DNA of 64,000 nt from Pomphorhynchus laevis (lineage: Eukaryota; Acanthocephala; Palaeacanthocephala; Echinorhynchida; Pomphorhynchidae): assembly GCA_012934845.2 (NCBI GenBank), contig WNNJ02001496.1, forward strand, positions 1-64,000, given 5' to 3'. Below, one piece after another: positions 37,151 to 50,134 of the stretch; positions within the stretch are counted from its first letter, which is position 1, and each line of letters opens with the position of its first letter. The notes below the pieces were generated by a model. That model made no database searches. It was not told the origin of the DNA and was given only the letters and a program-made list of their open reading frames with translations. Made by a program: the position numbers and the translations under genes.

Positions 37151-38989
37151 AATTACTATAATAAAATTTAAGGGGAGTGAGACCATTCCGCGTGAATTTC
37201 TTGTAAAACATGTACACCAGACGCGAAAGAATGACGAATGCCGTTTCGTCATCACAATGACTCAACAGTGCCAGATCCCTCTCACTACTGGATGCAGAGG
37301 TGCACTCTGCATCCAGTAGAAAGTTTAAACTTTTAACAAATTTTTATATACCGAATGAAGTGGCCAATTGCATTGGTGAAGATTCAAAAATAAAACTAGT
37401 TCTCCTTTTCTTCTCGGAGAAAGAGCTGACTAATAATTACATTCTCTACGAAAGCAATTGTAAAAGATATACAAAATAAAACAAAAAATACATTAAAATG
37501 AAAATCTGTTCAATGTTAAGGTCTGGAAGAATAACACAACTTAAGACGTTAGTTCGAAACGACAGTGATGATATTAAATAAACAGAAAGTTTTACTATTT
37601 GTTTTAATATATAAATCATTTTTCCAATTTTTTTGACGGTATTTCTGCTTAACGCCATAGTCAGGACAATCTGTAATGCCAAATATGACAAACGATTAGA
37701 AAACTAAAAAATAGTAATAATGTATTTTATTTACTTAAAATAAGCAGCGGCTAACATCTTACGTATTTGCTGAATTTGTGGAATCGACTTTTTATATATT
37801 ATATGCACTTAAAAATTCACAATTCCAGCTTGCTTTTGGCATAAGCTATAATTCTGGAGTTAATTGCTCCAATATTACGACAAGTATTGTAATATTGATT
37901 TAAATTCCAAAATCAATACATTTTTGAGCTTCCTATTATATCTTGCACTCACCCTTCCAAGTATGGTAAATCTACATTTAATCCTCTTGAATGTGATTTC
38001 ATGCTTGCTTTAATCCCTAGTAGATGAATATTTGAATCCGTGATGGAACTATGTATGAGTGGGATTTTAGCTTTGTTGAGGAAGCAACATTATATACAAC
38101 AATATATTCTTTCGTATTGAAAAATTCAACTTCTTTTGAATTATTTGTTTTTTTTTATTTGTTTCGTTCAAGTCATTGTGTAATAGTTGGTAAGAGCTGC
38201 ATTATCAATATGAACTTTTGTTACGGTTTTAACGATGTCATTGTTTATATCTTGTCAGTTGCTTAGAATAAATGTGTTTAGTTGCTTACTTAAATATGCG
38301 TACCTTACGAGATTTCCCTATTTTTATTTAAAATTTGTTTTATCTTAATATACAGGAAATTATGCGTTTAATAAATTAAATGGTTTATTTTTATTAATTA
38401 AAAACTACGACTATTACGTCTATAAATGTGTTGTTTAAATTTGCCCGAAATCGTTTCCATATTCTTTTTGTATTTGACAATTGAATACGTTTGCGATTGT
38501 TGGCCCTTTTTAACTGATAAGCGTTACTTATTTGATTATTTTTAAATGAATAGTTGTTCAGTAATTGTTCATTAATTTAAAAATGTTTGCACAAAAATTG
38601 TTCAATAATTGTTTAACAATTATTAAACGATAATTTTCAAATAATAAATATTTTGTTAAACATATGTTTTTTAAATGGGAAATTTATATACAGATAGTAT
38701 TTAATAAACGCTTATTACATTAAAGTTTACATATTGACCTAATATGTTAATATAGAATAATAATATTATTTATATTAATAATATATTTATATATTATTAA
38801 TAATATTAATATTATTAATTAATATTGACCTAATATGTTTATATGGAAATATCTTAACAAAGACTTTATCTTTATCATTATATAAATCTTATAAAAATGT
38901 CGAATAACCAAAACAATTAATTGAAGTATTTTTACGCTTGTAAAACAAACGTTTAAATATAATTAATTTCAATATATTGTAAAATTGTG

Positions 38990-39795
38990 TAATAGAATAG
39001 CTGAATGTCAGGCGATAAACTAAAACAATAAAAGTTGTGAAACTAGTCTTATCAATAAAATACGAGAATGATAAGCATCATCCATGTTTGGTAAACGAAA
39101 CGTTGGGAATTACTAATTAGTAATTCATTCACTTATAAAGTAATAATTGAAAATAAATTATATTTTATCAGTCACTAATAAAACGTCATGTTTAAAATAA
39201 AATGATAATTGACATTGAATTTTAACTATTACCATCACATGTGATCGCTAAAACACTTAGTATTGTTTCTCGTCGGAGTTGTTGTTTCGCCTTACAAATA
39301 GCGAGCATAATATTCACATGACAGGGATTCGTTACTACTTTTTTAGTGATCCACAAATTTATTTAAACCATTTCGTTAAGTCATAGTTAAAAGAAATTAG
39401 ATAATATCTAATTTTAAGAATATAATTGAAATTTTAAGAATTGCAACAATATGTAATGATATTGGCTTTTTTCAAAATCATTTAAATAATTTAATAGATA
39501 CGTATTTTAAACTAGGTTGCTGTAAAAATAACATCAAGCAGAAAATAGTAAAATATATGAATCAACACAATAATATAAAGAATAAATTTAAACTCTTAAG
39601 TGGCAAATTTTTATGGATGGATAATAAATAATATACTTTGTATTAGAATAAGATACTAGATAGTTATTTCAGAGGAAATACATCATTAGCATGTATTTGG
39701 CCCTGCTGCTATGTTGGGTAGAGGAATTAAGGGCCGAAACCTGATAGCATAGCAGTTCCTCCTGATGACATCTAATCCTTATTCTGATACAACGT
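38990..39795 (+). mobile_element. Internally deleted copy of the PLE at 46.9 kb
   Basis: Left part (about 39025-39410, from AAACAATAAAAGTTGTGAAA) matches 46935-47300; right part (about 39428-39795) matches 48487-48855, including the last 60 codons and stop of the RT ORF. About 1.2 kb holding the RT core is missing between them. Divergence between the copies is small. It cannot encode an RT and may have been mobilised in trans. Confidence 0.85.
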
Positions 39796-39799
39796 CTGA

Positions 39800-40995
39800 C
39801 TCACTTAGCAGATTTGATCGTTAATTTAGCGAAATTAACGATATTCTATCCTAAAATTTGGTTAGATAATTGATCAAATATTAAAGTATGCATGTAGCTT
39901 AAACATTAAGGATAGCATTAAACTTGACATGACAACTAAAATACATAAAATTGTCATTACATAAGCATTCAATAATTTGCTAACCTCATATACAAGTCAA
40001 AATATATTTACACGTGGACGACAATGTGTTAATTTTTCAATGTTTTAATTTGTACTTTCATTAGATCTTTCTCTTATGAGGTACTTCTTAATTGTTTGTA
40101 TTCGATCATTAGGATAAATGGCAGCGATAATTTGTTCATATATTTGGTATATACAATTTTGTATTTTGTTTCTATATTTTAGCTTCTATATTTTAATATT
40201 CAGACCAATTAATTATAATAATCAAAAAACTTATAATAATCAAATCAGAGTGTTTTGATCAAATTGGTACTATATTAATACAGCAACCTCTGCTTGATTT
40301 TTTAATTAATGTGTTGCTTATTTGTATTGATAGAAATATCGAAGCGTTTAACAAATTTGGGGTTTCTAACTTTTTATTTCGTATTAAGTTTATAACAAAC
40401 CACACCGTTATAATTGTTTTTGTGAATGAAAAAGACATTTTAGAAGAATATTCACACATTTTTTATAATCATACAAATTTAAGGTTTCGACGCGTGATGC
40501 AAATTTTAGATTTAGAGTATTATTTCATAAATTATTATACCCTTGTGAATTACGATATTTTGTATAGAGATTTGCGCAAACAACATCATCAGTCTATCAA
40601 AATAAATTGATATGAAATTATAATTTGTTTAATAATTTTACTCTAATGTTGATTAAATTTCCTATTTTGACGACATTGTGCTGTGCAAACTGAAAGAGTT
40701 CAGTTTCTATTTGTCCATATCCACACCGAATAATAATAATAATAAAAATTCTGATAGTCAAATTAGTGTTTTGACTAAATGTGTTATATGTTCAAGCTAC
40801 AACCTCTGCTCAATTATTTTCATTTGTGTTGCTGATTTGAATTCACCCATTTTCTTATAATCGCACAGTTAAATAATTATAATTTTACTATAAAAAATAC
40901 AATAGATATTTTCTGCTAATCAGAATTTTATTCAACACACAATTGATTTAATTATTCTGTTTAATTCATAAACGAATTATAATTGATGTGTTTAG
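39800..40995 (+). other. Intron before E17 with a 99-codon ORF (40311-40610)
   Basis: The ORF reads FNKFGVSNFLFRIKFITN early on and ends with NYDILYRD and SIKIN then stop. A TAG just before AAATATCGAAGC (near 40336) would splice in the same phase as the mini-exons. Decayed relatives near 45130-45215, 53800-53910 and 56120-56210 keep parts such as NYDILY and SIKIN-stop. It may be a terminal exon or part of a repeat; no family recognised. Confidence 0.35.
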
Positions 40996-41061
40996 CGATT
41001 TTTCTCATAATGAGATTTGGTCGCTGTCGAGTTTGGATATTTTTGGAAACGTTAAAGAGTT
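40996..41061 (+). CDS. E17: 66-nt A-type mini-exon, D-F subtype
   Basis: Acceptor TGTGTTTAG, donor GTAAGT. The peptide begins DFSHNEIWSL and ends DIFGNVKE. It begins with C, so a preceding TT would give Phe and AT would give Ile. Close paralogue of E20. No B exon follows before the next A exon (E18). Confidence 0.86.
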
Positions 41062-42590
41062 GTAAGTAGTTGTTAATTTAAGATATTTAAAGTATTTGTG
41101 TTAAATCTGTTTTATCAGATTTTAGACAATTTAAATTGTTACAATCGTAATCGTATGCACATGCACAATTCATGTATTATTGACACATATTAAGACATAT
41201 TATTGACACACGTTATATATATTCATGTATTATTGACACATGTATTATTGACACATACAATGTCTAAAGCTCGAAAAGCAGAACTACCCTTAATCTGAAT
41301 CATTAGAGATTCGGAACATGATAAATCGCATCGATATCGAATGGTAGGACCCGCTTTTAACATCCATGATAGTATCATTGTTTTTTATTAATTAAACTTT
41401 CATATGACGATTGATCGTAGGTTTTATATAAACATTTACTCGTAAATAAATGCTTATAACATGTATTAAGTAGTTGTGTGAGCTTTAATCTCGTCGATGA
41501 CACGTTTAGAAATACTAAACTTAGCCGATGGAATGATACTATACTTACTGGTTTCTGACGATAAGTTTTATTATATATAATAAAAGTTATCGTCATAAAG
41601 TTTATTGTATTGTATATTATTTTCTCATATCGTCTTCACAGCACATCCGTGCACCACCATTATACATGCCGTATACATTTAAGATTAAACTAGTGCGTCG
41701 ACAATTTAGCAACAACCTCTGCCTATTGTTTAAGGATGGTCCACACAGCAATCCGACTTGGTAGAGAGTGCAAGCCTCAGTCAATTAATTCAAGTGTAGA
41801 AAACGCCTTTGCCACTAAGGCAAATAAAATGACCAGTGGGTTCCTCATTCTAATGATGAGTGTTGCTGGGTTCTCCATCACTCCGGTGCTAACATTGTCA
41901 TCTAGAAGTTACATGATGCCTCAAAGTCGTGAATAAAAGTTCAGTCTAAGTATAAAAAATTTCTATATATAAAAACGGTCCAAGATTTACAAAATACGGC
42001 TGCTATAGAAAATGTTGTATAAAACAACATTAATATAAAATAACATAAAGTATAACATAAAATGTAACATGAATAAAATATAAATATTAAAATATAAATG
42101 AAAATATAAATGTTAAAATATAAATGAAAATATAAATGTTAGAATATAACATAAAATATAGTATAAAATACGTAAAGTCAGTGTTTTGATCTGAAGTATT
42201 AAAAATAAATATATTCAAATATGCTCAATTTAGAAACTTTCATACTTTATTACGATTGATAATTATTTTATATAAAGGAAAACATAATATTTACATGTAA
42301 ATAAACACGCTTCTATATTAAATCGAGAAATAGTGGCAGAGTTCTGACAACATGGAAGTTTTTATAAAGCACTGCTTTTATAAAATTAAATACATTTATA
42401 ATCTATCGATAAATTTACAAAATTATATTATTTTGATTTTATTATATAATGACACATTTTATTTATAGCTTTGTAAAATTGAAATTTTATAATAGTAAAT
42501 TCAACAAGTTCTGCTATTGAGAATTTTAATTCACCATACAACTAATTAACTTCAATTTAATTCATAAACGCATTATAATTATCTGTTTAG
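41062..42590 (+). other. Intron E17-E18
   Basis: Contains short tandem stretches (TATTGACACA near 41175-41250; AAATATAAATGTTAAAATAT near 42060-42160) and a conserved intron block (42215-42400). A locally GC-richer ORF at 41736-41936 (66 codons) has no recognisable motif. Confidence 0.45.
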
Positions 42591-42656
42591 AAAGTTTCGC
42601 GATAATTACATCTTGAACAATTTGTTGTTGAATATTTATGGCAATGTTAATCTGTT
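42591..42656 (+). CDS. E18: 66-nt A-type mini-exon with K start
   Basis: Acceptor ATCTGTTTAG, donor GTAAGT. The peptide begins KFRDNYILNN and ends NIYGNVNL. Its TT end and upstream intron motif are A-type although the first residue is B-like. The conserved intron block lies upstream at about 42215-42400. Pairs with E19. Confidence 0.87.
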
Positions 42657-43523
42657 GTAAGTACCCGTGAATTTATCGGTTTTATCAGATTTTTGAAAAT
42701 TTGATTTATAAATCAGAAATCTCGTTTGTTATCGCAAAGGCACAATTCACATATTATTAACTCATTCTTGCTTTCACAAAGACAAGTTTGTTACGAAATA
42801 CTTACATACAATACGATATAATACGAAATACATACAATACGATATAATTTAAAAAAATCAATTTAATTATTTGAATTTAATAAAATATTTTTTACACTCT
42901 TTACATTATTTTATTATGTTGTGTTTACATCTTTAAACTAGCATGCAGCTTTTAAAAATATTATTGTAATTTTTTACATTATTTTATTATTTTGTGTTAG
43001 CATCTTCAAAAGAACATGCAGCTTTTTGAAATATTATTTATGAATAATATTATTAATATAATGTAATAATATAACTTATGAATTTATAATCATAATAATT
43101 TAATATTGTTCAGGGCGTTTCGAGAGGAATAATAAAATAATAAATTATTGTTTCCAAATTTACAACTATTACAATAGTTCCTTTCGAAACAAATTACACT
43201 TTAATGACATCAAGTCTCTTCAAGTGTAACAAAGCATAGCACGTGAAAAGGACTATTAAAATAGTCTAAAAATTGTGAACAATGATTTCTTATTTATTTT
43301 TCCTCTCAATGTTTAAACGCCCTAAGCAATATAAAATCACATCGACCGTATCATTGGACATAGGTTTAATAATTAAAAGTAAAATTATAATTTAATTATT
43401 AATAATTAAATTCATTTATTTAAATTATTAATTGATAATATTAATTAATTAAATTATTTAACTTAATTAAATTTTTAATAATTTATTATTTTTATGATAA
43501 TATATAATAATTTTTGTGTTTAG

Positions 43524-43589
43524 CAAATTTATAAATACAATATTTAAATCAGACTTATACTTGTCGGTTTACGGTAACGTCTCAATTAT
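43524..43589 (+). CDS. E19: 66-nt B-type mini-exon
   Basis: Acceptor TGTGTTTAG, donor GTAAGT. The peptide begins KFINTIFKSD and ends SVYGNVSI, with an NVS sequon. It begins C and ends AT. B partner of E18. Confidence 0.87.
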
Positions 43590-44438
43590 GTAAGTAATTA
43601 TAAACATTTGCTTTTGAAATATTTAATTTGTTTATTATGAAAACATTTATTTTCATTTCAGCAATCATTTGCTTGCTTTAGTAAATGCAATCAAAATTAA
43701 CAACTTTGTTGATAACTTTAATTGCTTGTTCGTAGATTACTTTTATACCTTATGGTATAATACGAAGTCATCTATATGTGATTGTTTTTATCTACTAAGC
43801 AACTGTTTGTCGCAGTGTCGTTTATTTGTAATTTATTAGTTTGTTCGATGATAAAGAACTGTGATTATTTCTGTACTTTTAGAATTAAGATTATGAGCAG
43901 AAACCATGCATATAATTGTATTATAGGTTTCGCAGAGGCATTAAAAATCGGTCTTTATTTTTTAATTCGCTATCTATGCGAACTGCGAATTAATTAATCG
44001 ATGCTTTAAGAGTCACTTTCTAATATATTCATATATACAAATATATTATATATATTGGCAAAATTTACAACGGAATAATTCGTGAAATTTTATTTTTATT
44101 CGTTTCGACTAACTTCCCAATTCAGAAAAATCTACAAAACACAGAAAAAAAGAGTTTTATACTATTTATAGCGATGATTTTTGTTAACTGGATGGATTCT
44201 TGTTTTTTATATTTTGTTAATTATATAAATGGAACTCATGAAATGCAATTTACTTTGGTGAAACCGCAAATGCCATAAATACTCTATTAATACGATATAT
44301 ACAAAAGTATATTTGAACCAAATCAACAAATGGCAAACAACGATTTATCGAAAGCCACATACATCTCCTCTGTGTTTATATATAATTTGCTCGCATAAAA
44401 ATGGGCAAAAACAACGGATGAGTTACAACTAGTTTATA
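43590..44438 (+). other. Intron downstream of E19
   Basis: Holds a 71-codon ORF (43782-43997) containing FAEALKIGLYFLIRYLCELR. It has no copy elsewhere in the window and no matching acceptor that I can see. Function unknown; may be chance. Confidence 0.35.
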
Positions 44439-45336
44439 CAATATAAAAAATTACAGTAATTCTGATGATTTAAAATGAGGCTCAAATAATTATCAAATTT
44501 GGTTAATCAAGATAATATGCTCATGGAGAAATTTTGCGAGAATTTCGAAAACTTGAAACACTAAAACGAAAACTCCTCTTAAAACCAAAATTAGTTACTG
44601 ACATAGTTTATGTTGTTCAAGTTTTTTTTGGACAAAGTTGCGTAATGGAATCAGCAACATGGCACGCACCTCGGCAAATTTGTAAAACAAAGGTTCAGCA
44701 ATATTTGAATTTATCTTGAAGCTAGAAAATGCATAGTTTTTCGGATCAAATGCGACAGTAAAGACGTTTTTATCAGTTCTAGATTAATACATTCATCATA
44801 ACAAAATATTCAATATAAACATTCAATATAAAACATTAATTATATAATCCGTGGACTCGGTTAACTGATCTGATTTGTTTTAAATCGTCATCATCGTCAT
44901 CAATGTTATCAATATTAATAATAATAATCTAAATACATAAAATTGTCAGTACGAAGCATAAAAAATCTGCTAATTTTATACAAGTCAAACTATTGTTTAC
45001 ACCTGGCTCAAAATGTTGCCATTAGTTAATTTTTTTATTTGTAATAAGCTTTATAGTGTTTCAAAAGTATTTCATTTTATGTTTGCCATTTATCTCGTTT
45101 AACCTTTTGTCTATTTGTATTTGTCATGCAGATTTTAGATTTTTATTATTGACAAAAATTATTATACCCAGTGAGTTTTCAGCAAACCACATCATCAGTC
45201 TATCAAAATAAATTGATTTGAAAATATTATTTGTTTAATAATTTTTATTCTAATGTTGATTAAATTTCTTATTTTGACGACATTGTGCTGTGCAAACTGA
45301 AAGAGTTTCTATTTGTCAATATTAACACCGAATAAT
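44439..45336 (+). repeat. 0.9-kb duplication, copy 1
   Basis: Nearly identical, same orientation, to 55433-56330. It includes a 61-codon ORF (44534-44719: REFRKLETLKRK... to VQQYLNLS) that differs from its copy at only two residues (Gln/Arg and His/Tyr). The ORF has no known domain. Whole-block identity means recent duplication; it does not by itself show coding selection. Confidence 0.85.
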
Positions 45337-45941
45337 AATAATAATAAAAATTCTGATATTATAGTCAAATTAGTGTTTTGACTAAATGTGTTATATGTTC
45401 AAGCTACAATCTCTGCTCAATTATTTTCATTTGTGTTGCTGATTTGAATTCACCCATTTTTTTAATTCATACAAAAATGGAAATTATAATTTTCAAATAG
45501 TGTGTCTAATTATAAGTCAAGCTTTTTGAATTATTTTTGTAAATTATTAACAAGCAAATTTCCAGATATTGTTCAATTTAGAAACTTTCATACTTGAAAA
45601 TTGTATTGCTATTGATAATCATTTTACATAAAGGAAAATTTGATATGTGCATGTAAATGAATAAGCTCTTATCTCTAATGGATAAATATCTCTGAAACCT
45701 GACAACATAGTTGCTTTTACAAAGCATTGTTTCTTTTAAATTATATAAAAATAAATTAATAAATTGGTAGATTATTTAATTTTGTAAGTTTTTACGATTT
45801 AAATTTTTAAATTTAATTTTATTAAATTTAAATTTAAATTTTATTATTATGAAAATACTTTCCGAGAATTATAATTTTTATTCACTTATTTAGTTATTCT
45901 GTTTAATTCATAAACGAATTATATATAATTGATGTGTTTAG

Positions 45942-46007
45942 CGATTTTACTCATAATAAGATTTGGGCATGGTCGGGTTTGGATATTTTCGGAAACATTA
46001 AAGAGTT
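45942..46007 (+). CDS. E20: 66-nt A-type mini-exon, paralogue of E17
   Basis: Acceptor TGTGTTTAG, donor GTAAGT. The peptide begins DFTHNKIWAW and ends DIFGNIKE. Introns on both sides also match those of E17. No B exon is seen before E21. A perfect fold-back element lies about 90 bp downstream in the donor-side intron. Confidence 0.86.
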
Positions 46008-46094
46008 GTAAGTAGTTGTTAATTTAAGATATTTATAGTATTTGTTTTTAAATAGTTTATACTGATCCATTATTAATAAATAATTATCGGAGCG

Positions 46095-46250
46095 TGATCA
46101 AAGAAAATACGAAATTATTTTTGATATTTCACTAACTTCTGTTAGCATCTTCAGAAAATTTCTCGGTAATTTTCTGAAGATGCTAACAGAAGTTAGTGAA
46201 ATATCAAAAATAATTTCGTATTTTCTTTGATCTCGCTCTGATAATTATTT
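46095..46250. repeat. Fold-back element, perfect long palindrome
   Basis: Arms of about 70 bp from AATTATCGGAGCG through AAAGAAAATACGAAATTATT and TTTGATATTTCACTAACTTC to a short centre near 46165. This is the best preserved member of the family seen at 1-155, 18150 and 22980. It lies about 90 bp after the donor of E20. Confidence 0.85.
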
Positions 46251-46929
46251 ATTTAAAGTATTTGTGTTAAATCTTTGAAAATTTAATTTGGTTTTAGAAA
46301 ATTTAAATCGTTACAATCGGTAGTCGTATGAACATGGACAATTCACAGATTATTGACACAGTGTTTCTTTCATATGCACAAATGTGTTAGGAAATCATTT
46401 TAAAAATTCGCATTTTTTTCAGAATCGATAATATATTCGTCTTTTCTTATTACTATGATTGGAATTACAACATTTGAGATTTAATCATGAATTGCAATTT
46501 TTTAACGTATTTGCAATTCTGCTTAATGTTATAAAATAATTTTGCAAAGTAAAATACGGATTCCTTCATTTTTTGACAATTAATTAGAAAGTATAACAAG
46601 ATACATCATATGAACAGGAGGTTATAACTGACAGATTAAATCATATGTAGCCATGTTTAAAACTTGAAAATGATATCATTAAATAACCGTATATAGATTA
46701 TGATAGTTTTCGAATTGTTATTTGTCGCGCCGATCAGTTTGTGATGCTTGAGATTTGAAGTTCGGGTCAAAGTACTAAGGATTCTGGATACAACTGTACT
46801 CATATATCCTATAGTAAAATACTAACTGTGAATATTAACTGTGAATTTTTTAACACCGATTGGGCTGGTGTTTGCCCAAGGAGTACGCCACTTTAATAGA
46901 CCATTTTGCATATAATTTACTGCAAATTT

Positions 46930-48858
46930 TATAAAACAATAAAAGTTGTGAAAATAGTCTTATCAATAAAATACGAGAATGATAAGCATCATCCATGACG
47001 AAACTTTGGGTATTAGTAATTCATTTACTTGTTAAGTAATAATTAATACTAAATTATATTTTATACGTTACTTATAAAATGATATGTTTAAAAATAAAAT
47101 GATAATTGGCATTGAATTTTAACTATATCGATCACATGTGATCGATAAAACATTTAGTATTCTTTTCATTTGAAGTTGTAGTTGCGCCTTACAAATAGCG
47201 ATCATAATGTTAACATAACAGGGACCCGTTACTACTTAGTGATCCACAAATTTATTTAACTCATTTCGTTAAGTCACAATTTAAAGAAATTAGATAATAC
47301 CATTTATTAACCTTTAAAAGGAAAGATAAAATTAATAAAGATATGTAAAAAGAACTTACTAAATCAAAGCATAACTATATAATAACAACTATTGATAAAG
47401 CTAGTAATAACTTTGTCTTCATATGCAAAAATCTTTATTATGATATACTAATGAAAGAGGTTAATTCTAATGATTTAAATGTAAATCAGCATATGAACGC
47501 AGTGAGTTGAGTTTAGAAACAATTATTACAAGTCACTGTTCTATAATGGATAAAAAGGGTATAAAGGTTGAATTAGATAATAAAACTATACCTATATTAT
47601 ATTGGAATCCAAAATTACATAAAAATCCAATAAAACCTAGGTTCATATGTAGTGCGTTTAAATGTACATTAAAACCACTTTCTGTTTATATGAATAAAAT
47701 GCTTAAAGTAATTAAAGCACATTTTAAAAAATATTGCAAGGTAATCGAAATTAATACTGGTATAAAACACTATTTCAGTATTAATTCTACAAAAGAATTT
47801 TTAGAACAGACAAAAGGAATAAATTTTCAAAATATAAATACATACGATTTTAGTACGCTTTATACAAATCTAGATTTAGTAGATATTAAAGAAGCGTTAG
47901 TAAAATTAATTAATCTTATATTCGGAAAAAGATATACATATATATGTTATAATAATTATAACGCCTATCTAACAAAAATTAAACCATCAAATAAATATAA
48001 ATATATGGATAAAATTGAATTAATAGAATCCCTAAATATTTTGATAAATCAAAATTATTTAAAAGTAGGGACATCTATATTTAGACAAGTAAAAGGTGTT
48101 CCAATGGGTGGTAATAGTAGCCCAATTATAGCTGACTTGTTTTTAAGCTTTATAGAATATGAATTTGTTCATAACTGTGTAAAAACTAAATCTAAACAAT
48201 ATAAATATATGAAATATATGTTTCGATACATTGATGATATATGTGTATTTAATTCTAATAATTTTTATTCAATTAGTGAGCACATTTATCCAGAAAGCCT
48301 TATTCTTAACAAAACCAATATTAATGATAAAGAAGGTGTATATCTAGATATGAACATTAAATTAACATTAACTAAAACTACTATTAATTTATATCGTAAA
48401 GATGACATATTTAAATTTACAAGAAACATATTTTTGCATGAGCATTCATGCATACCATATAATATAAAATATAATACATTAAATAATGAAATTTTAAGAA
48501 TTGCAACAATTTGTAATGATATTGGCTTTCTTAAAAATCATTTAAATAATTTAATAGATACATATTTTAAACTAGGTTACTATAAAAATAACATCAAGCA
48601 GAAAATAGTAAAATATATAAATCAACACAATAATATAAAGAATAAATTTAAACTCTTAAGTGGCAAATTTTTATGGATGGATAATAAATAATATACTTTG
48701 CATTAGAATAAGATACTAGATAGTTATTTCAGAGGAAATACATCATTAGCATGTATTTGGCCCCGCTGCTATGTTGGGTAGAGGAGTTAGGGGCCGAAAC
48801 CTGATAGCAAAGCAGTTCCTATCGATGACCTCTAATTCTTATTCTGATACAACGTCTG
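46930..48858 (+). mobile_element. PLE-like retroelement with RT, no nuclease seen
   Basis: Bounds come from comparison with the deleted copy at 39 kb. It contains a damaged N-terminal RT part (about 47330-47507), the long RT ORF (47507-48691) and a structured 3' tail (48700-48858) with complementary segments such as GGCCCC with GGGGCC and TAGAGG with CCTCTA. No GIY-YIG domain follows the RT. Ends resemble fragments at 37.1 kb and at the window edge (63.95 kb). Confidence 0.75.
47507..48691 (+). CDS. Penelope-like reverse transcriptase (5'-frameshifted)
   Basis: A 394-codon ORF from TTG. PLE-type RT landmarks in order: WNPKLHKNPIKPRF (33-46), motif A YDFSTLYTN (113-121, catalytic Asp 114), motif B VKGVPMGGNSSPIIADLF (195-212), motif C RYIDDI (240-245; YIDD at 48227-48238) and GVYLDMNI (277-284). 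Upstream, in another frame, 47345-47507 reads TTIDKASNNFVFICKN, the region where PLE RTs usually carry D-K-x-x-N; a TGA at 47508-47510 and a shift separate them. The RT would copy its own RNA into chromosomal DNA. The core is intact but the N-terminus is broken, so activity is doubtful. Codon use is extremely AT-rich. Confidence 0.85.
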   Translation: MSLETIITSHCSIMDKKGIKVELDNKTIPILYWNPKLHKNPIKPRFICSAFKCTLKPLSVYMNKMLKVIKAHFKKYCKVIEINTGIKHYFSINSTKEFLEQTKGINFQNINTYDFSTLYTNLDLVDIKEALVKLINLIFGKRYTYICYNNYNAYLTKIKPSNKYKYMDKIELIESLNILINQNYLKVGTSIFRQVKGVPMGGNSSPIIADLFLSFIEYEFVHNCVKTKSKQYKYMKYMFRYIDDICVFNSNNFYSISEHIYPESLILNKTNINDKEGVYLDMNIKLTLTKTTINLYRKDDIFKFTRNIFLHEHSCIPYNIKYNTLNNEILRIATICNDIGFLKNHLNNLIDTYFKLGYYKNNIKQKIVKYINQHNNIKNKFKLLSGKFLWMDNK

Positions 48859-48869
48859 TTATTTATTAG

Positions 48870-50134
48870 TCAATTCATAAAAATGACGTTTATTTTAAAT
48901 TTTATTTTTTATTTTTATTTTTTAACTTGATTTAAATTATAGAAAATCTAAAAACAATTATTAATTTTATTATTTAATTATTAAATTTTGATTTAGCATT
49001 ATTATGTTTTGTTTATTTTATAATTATATAACAATACGTAGCTGATTTAATTTATTTATATATTATTTATTAACCTGTTCATAATAATTCAAAATTGTAA
49101 AAGTTCTTTTAAATTTAATATATTAACGCTTTGAAAATTATAGTACAAAATATTTAGAAGTTACTGAAGAAAAAAACAGATTACATAAAGCGATATAAAT
49201 TTTCAGCATGTTTTTGACTCCGCCTTTATTAGGTGGAAAGGTTGGAGCAAAAATGACATTGAAGTTTACTATCGACCTTTAACTTTTAAATGCATTATAT
49301 ATTATTTATTTACCTGTTCATAATAATTCTAAATTATAAAAATTCTGTTAAATTTTATATATTAACGCGTTGAAAATTATAGTACAAAATATTTAAAAGA
49401 AGTTATGTGACCTTATTTTGATCTCATTGCTTCGATATTTGAAGAGAGTTAGTACTTTGTCAAAAAACTAGAAATATTCCTATTTGACATGCAAACTACA
49501 GTATTCGATTAAGATTCAGCTGTTTCCTCACGTTCCATTTATTTCACTCTAGGACCATCCTTATAATAATTTATGATAAACATGAAACGTTTTTATGATC
49601 AAATGTCATTTTTAGCGCTAAACGCCGTAGAACGCAGTGGTCTTAGCTGATGCATAAACATTTTCAAACTAATTAACAATAAATAAGTTTGGATTAAACG
49701 TTGACTGAACATTTTGCCAGAAATGAAGGGTATATGTTATTCAAAATGACTCAATAATCACTCAAAAATGAGTAATTTCGTGTTCGCCTTTATCTCGTTT
49801 AATGATATGTATTTATGCAGCAAATCTGATTGGCATAAGCATCTAATAATTTGCTAACCTCAAACAAGTTCAAATATCGTTTGCATGTGGCTGATATTTT
49901 TTAATTTGTCATTGAACTTTCATTAGATATTTACTTCGATGTAGTGTATTCTATCATAAGGTTTCAAAGCAGAGATAATATGCTCATATACTTTGTGCAT
50001 TTAATATTTAAGTTTTGATGTGATGAAAGAGTTCAGTTTCTATATTTTAATATTCATACCAATTAATTATAACAATCAAAACTCTAATATTATAGTCAAA
50101 TCAAAGTGTTTAAACTGAACATGTTATATATTAA
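48870..50134 (+). other. Intron upstream of E21
   Basis: AT-rich, with a direct repeat near 49045-49150 and 49280-49390 (AATTCAAAATTGTAAAAGTT and relatives, then ATTTTGAAAATTATAGTACAAAATATTTA). No coding region found. Confidence 0.45.

Noticed and set aside
48700-48858. Hammerhead ribozyme in the tail of the 46.9-kb PLE
   Set aside because: GAAA and CTGAT-like pieces occur, and the deleted copy even has CTGATGA, but I could not form the required stem II.
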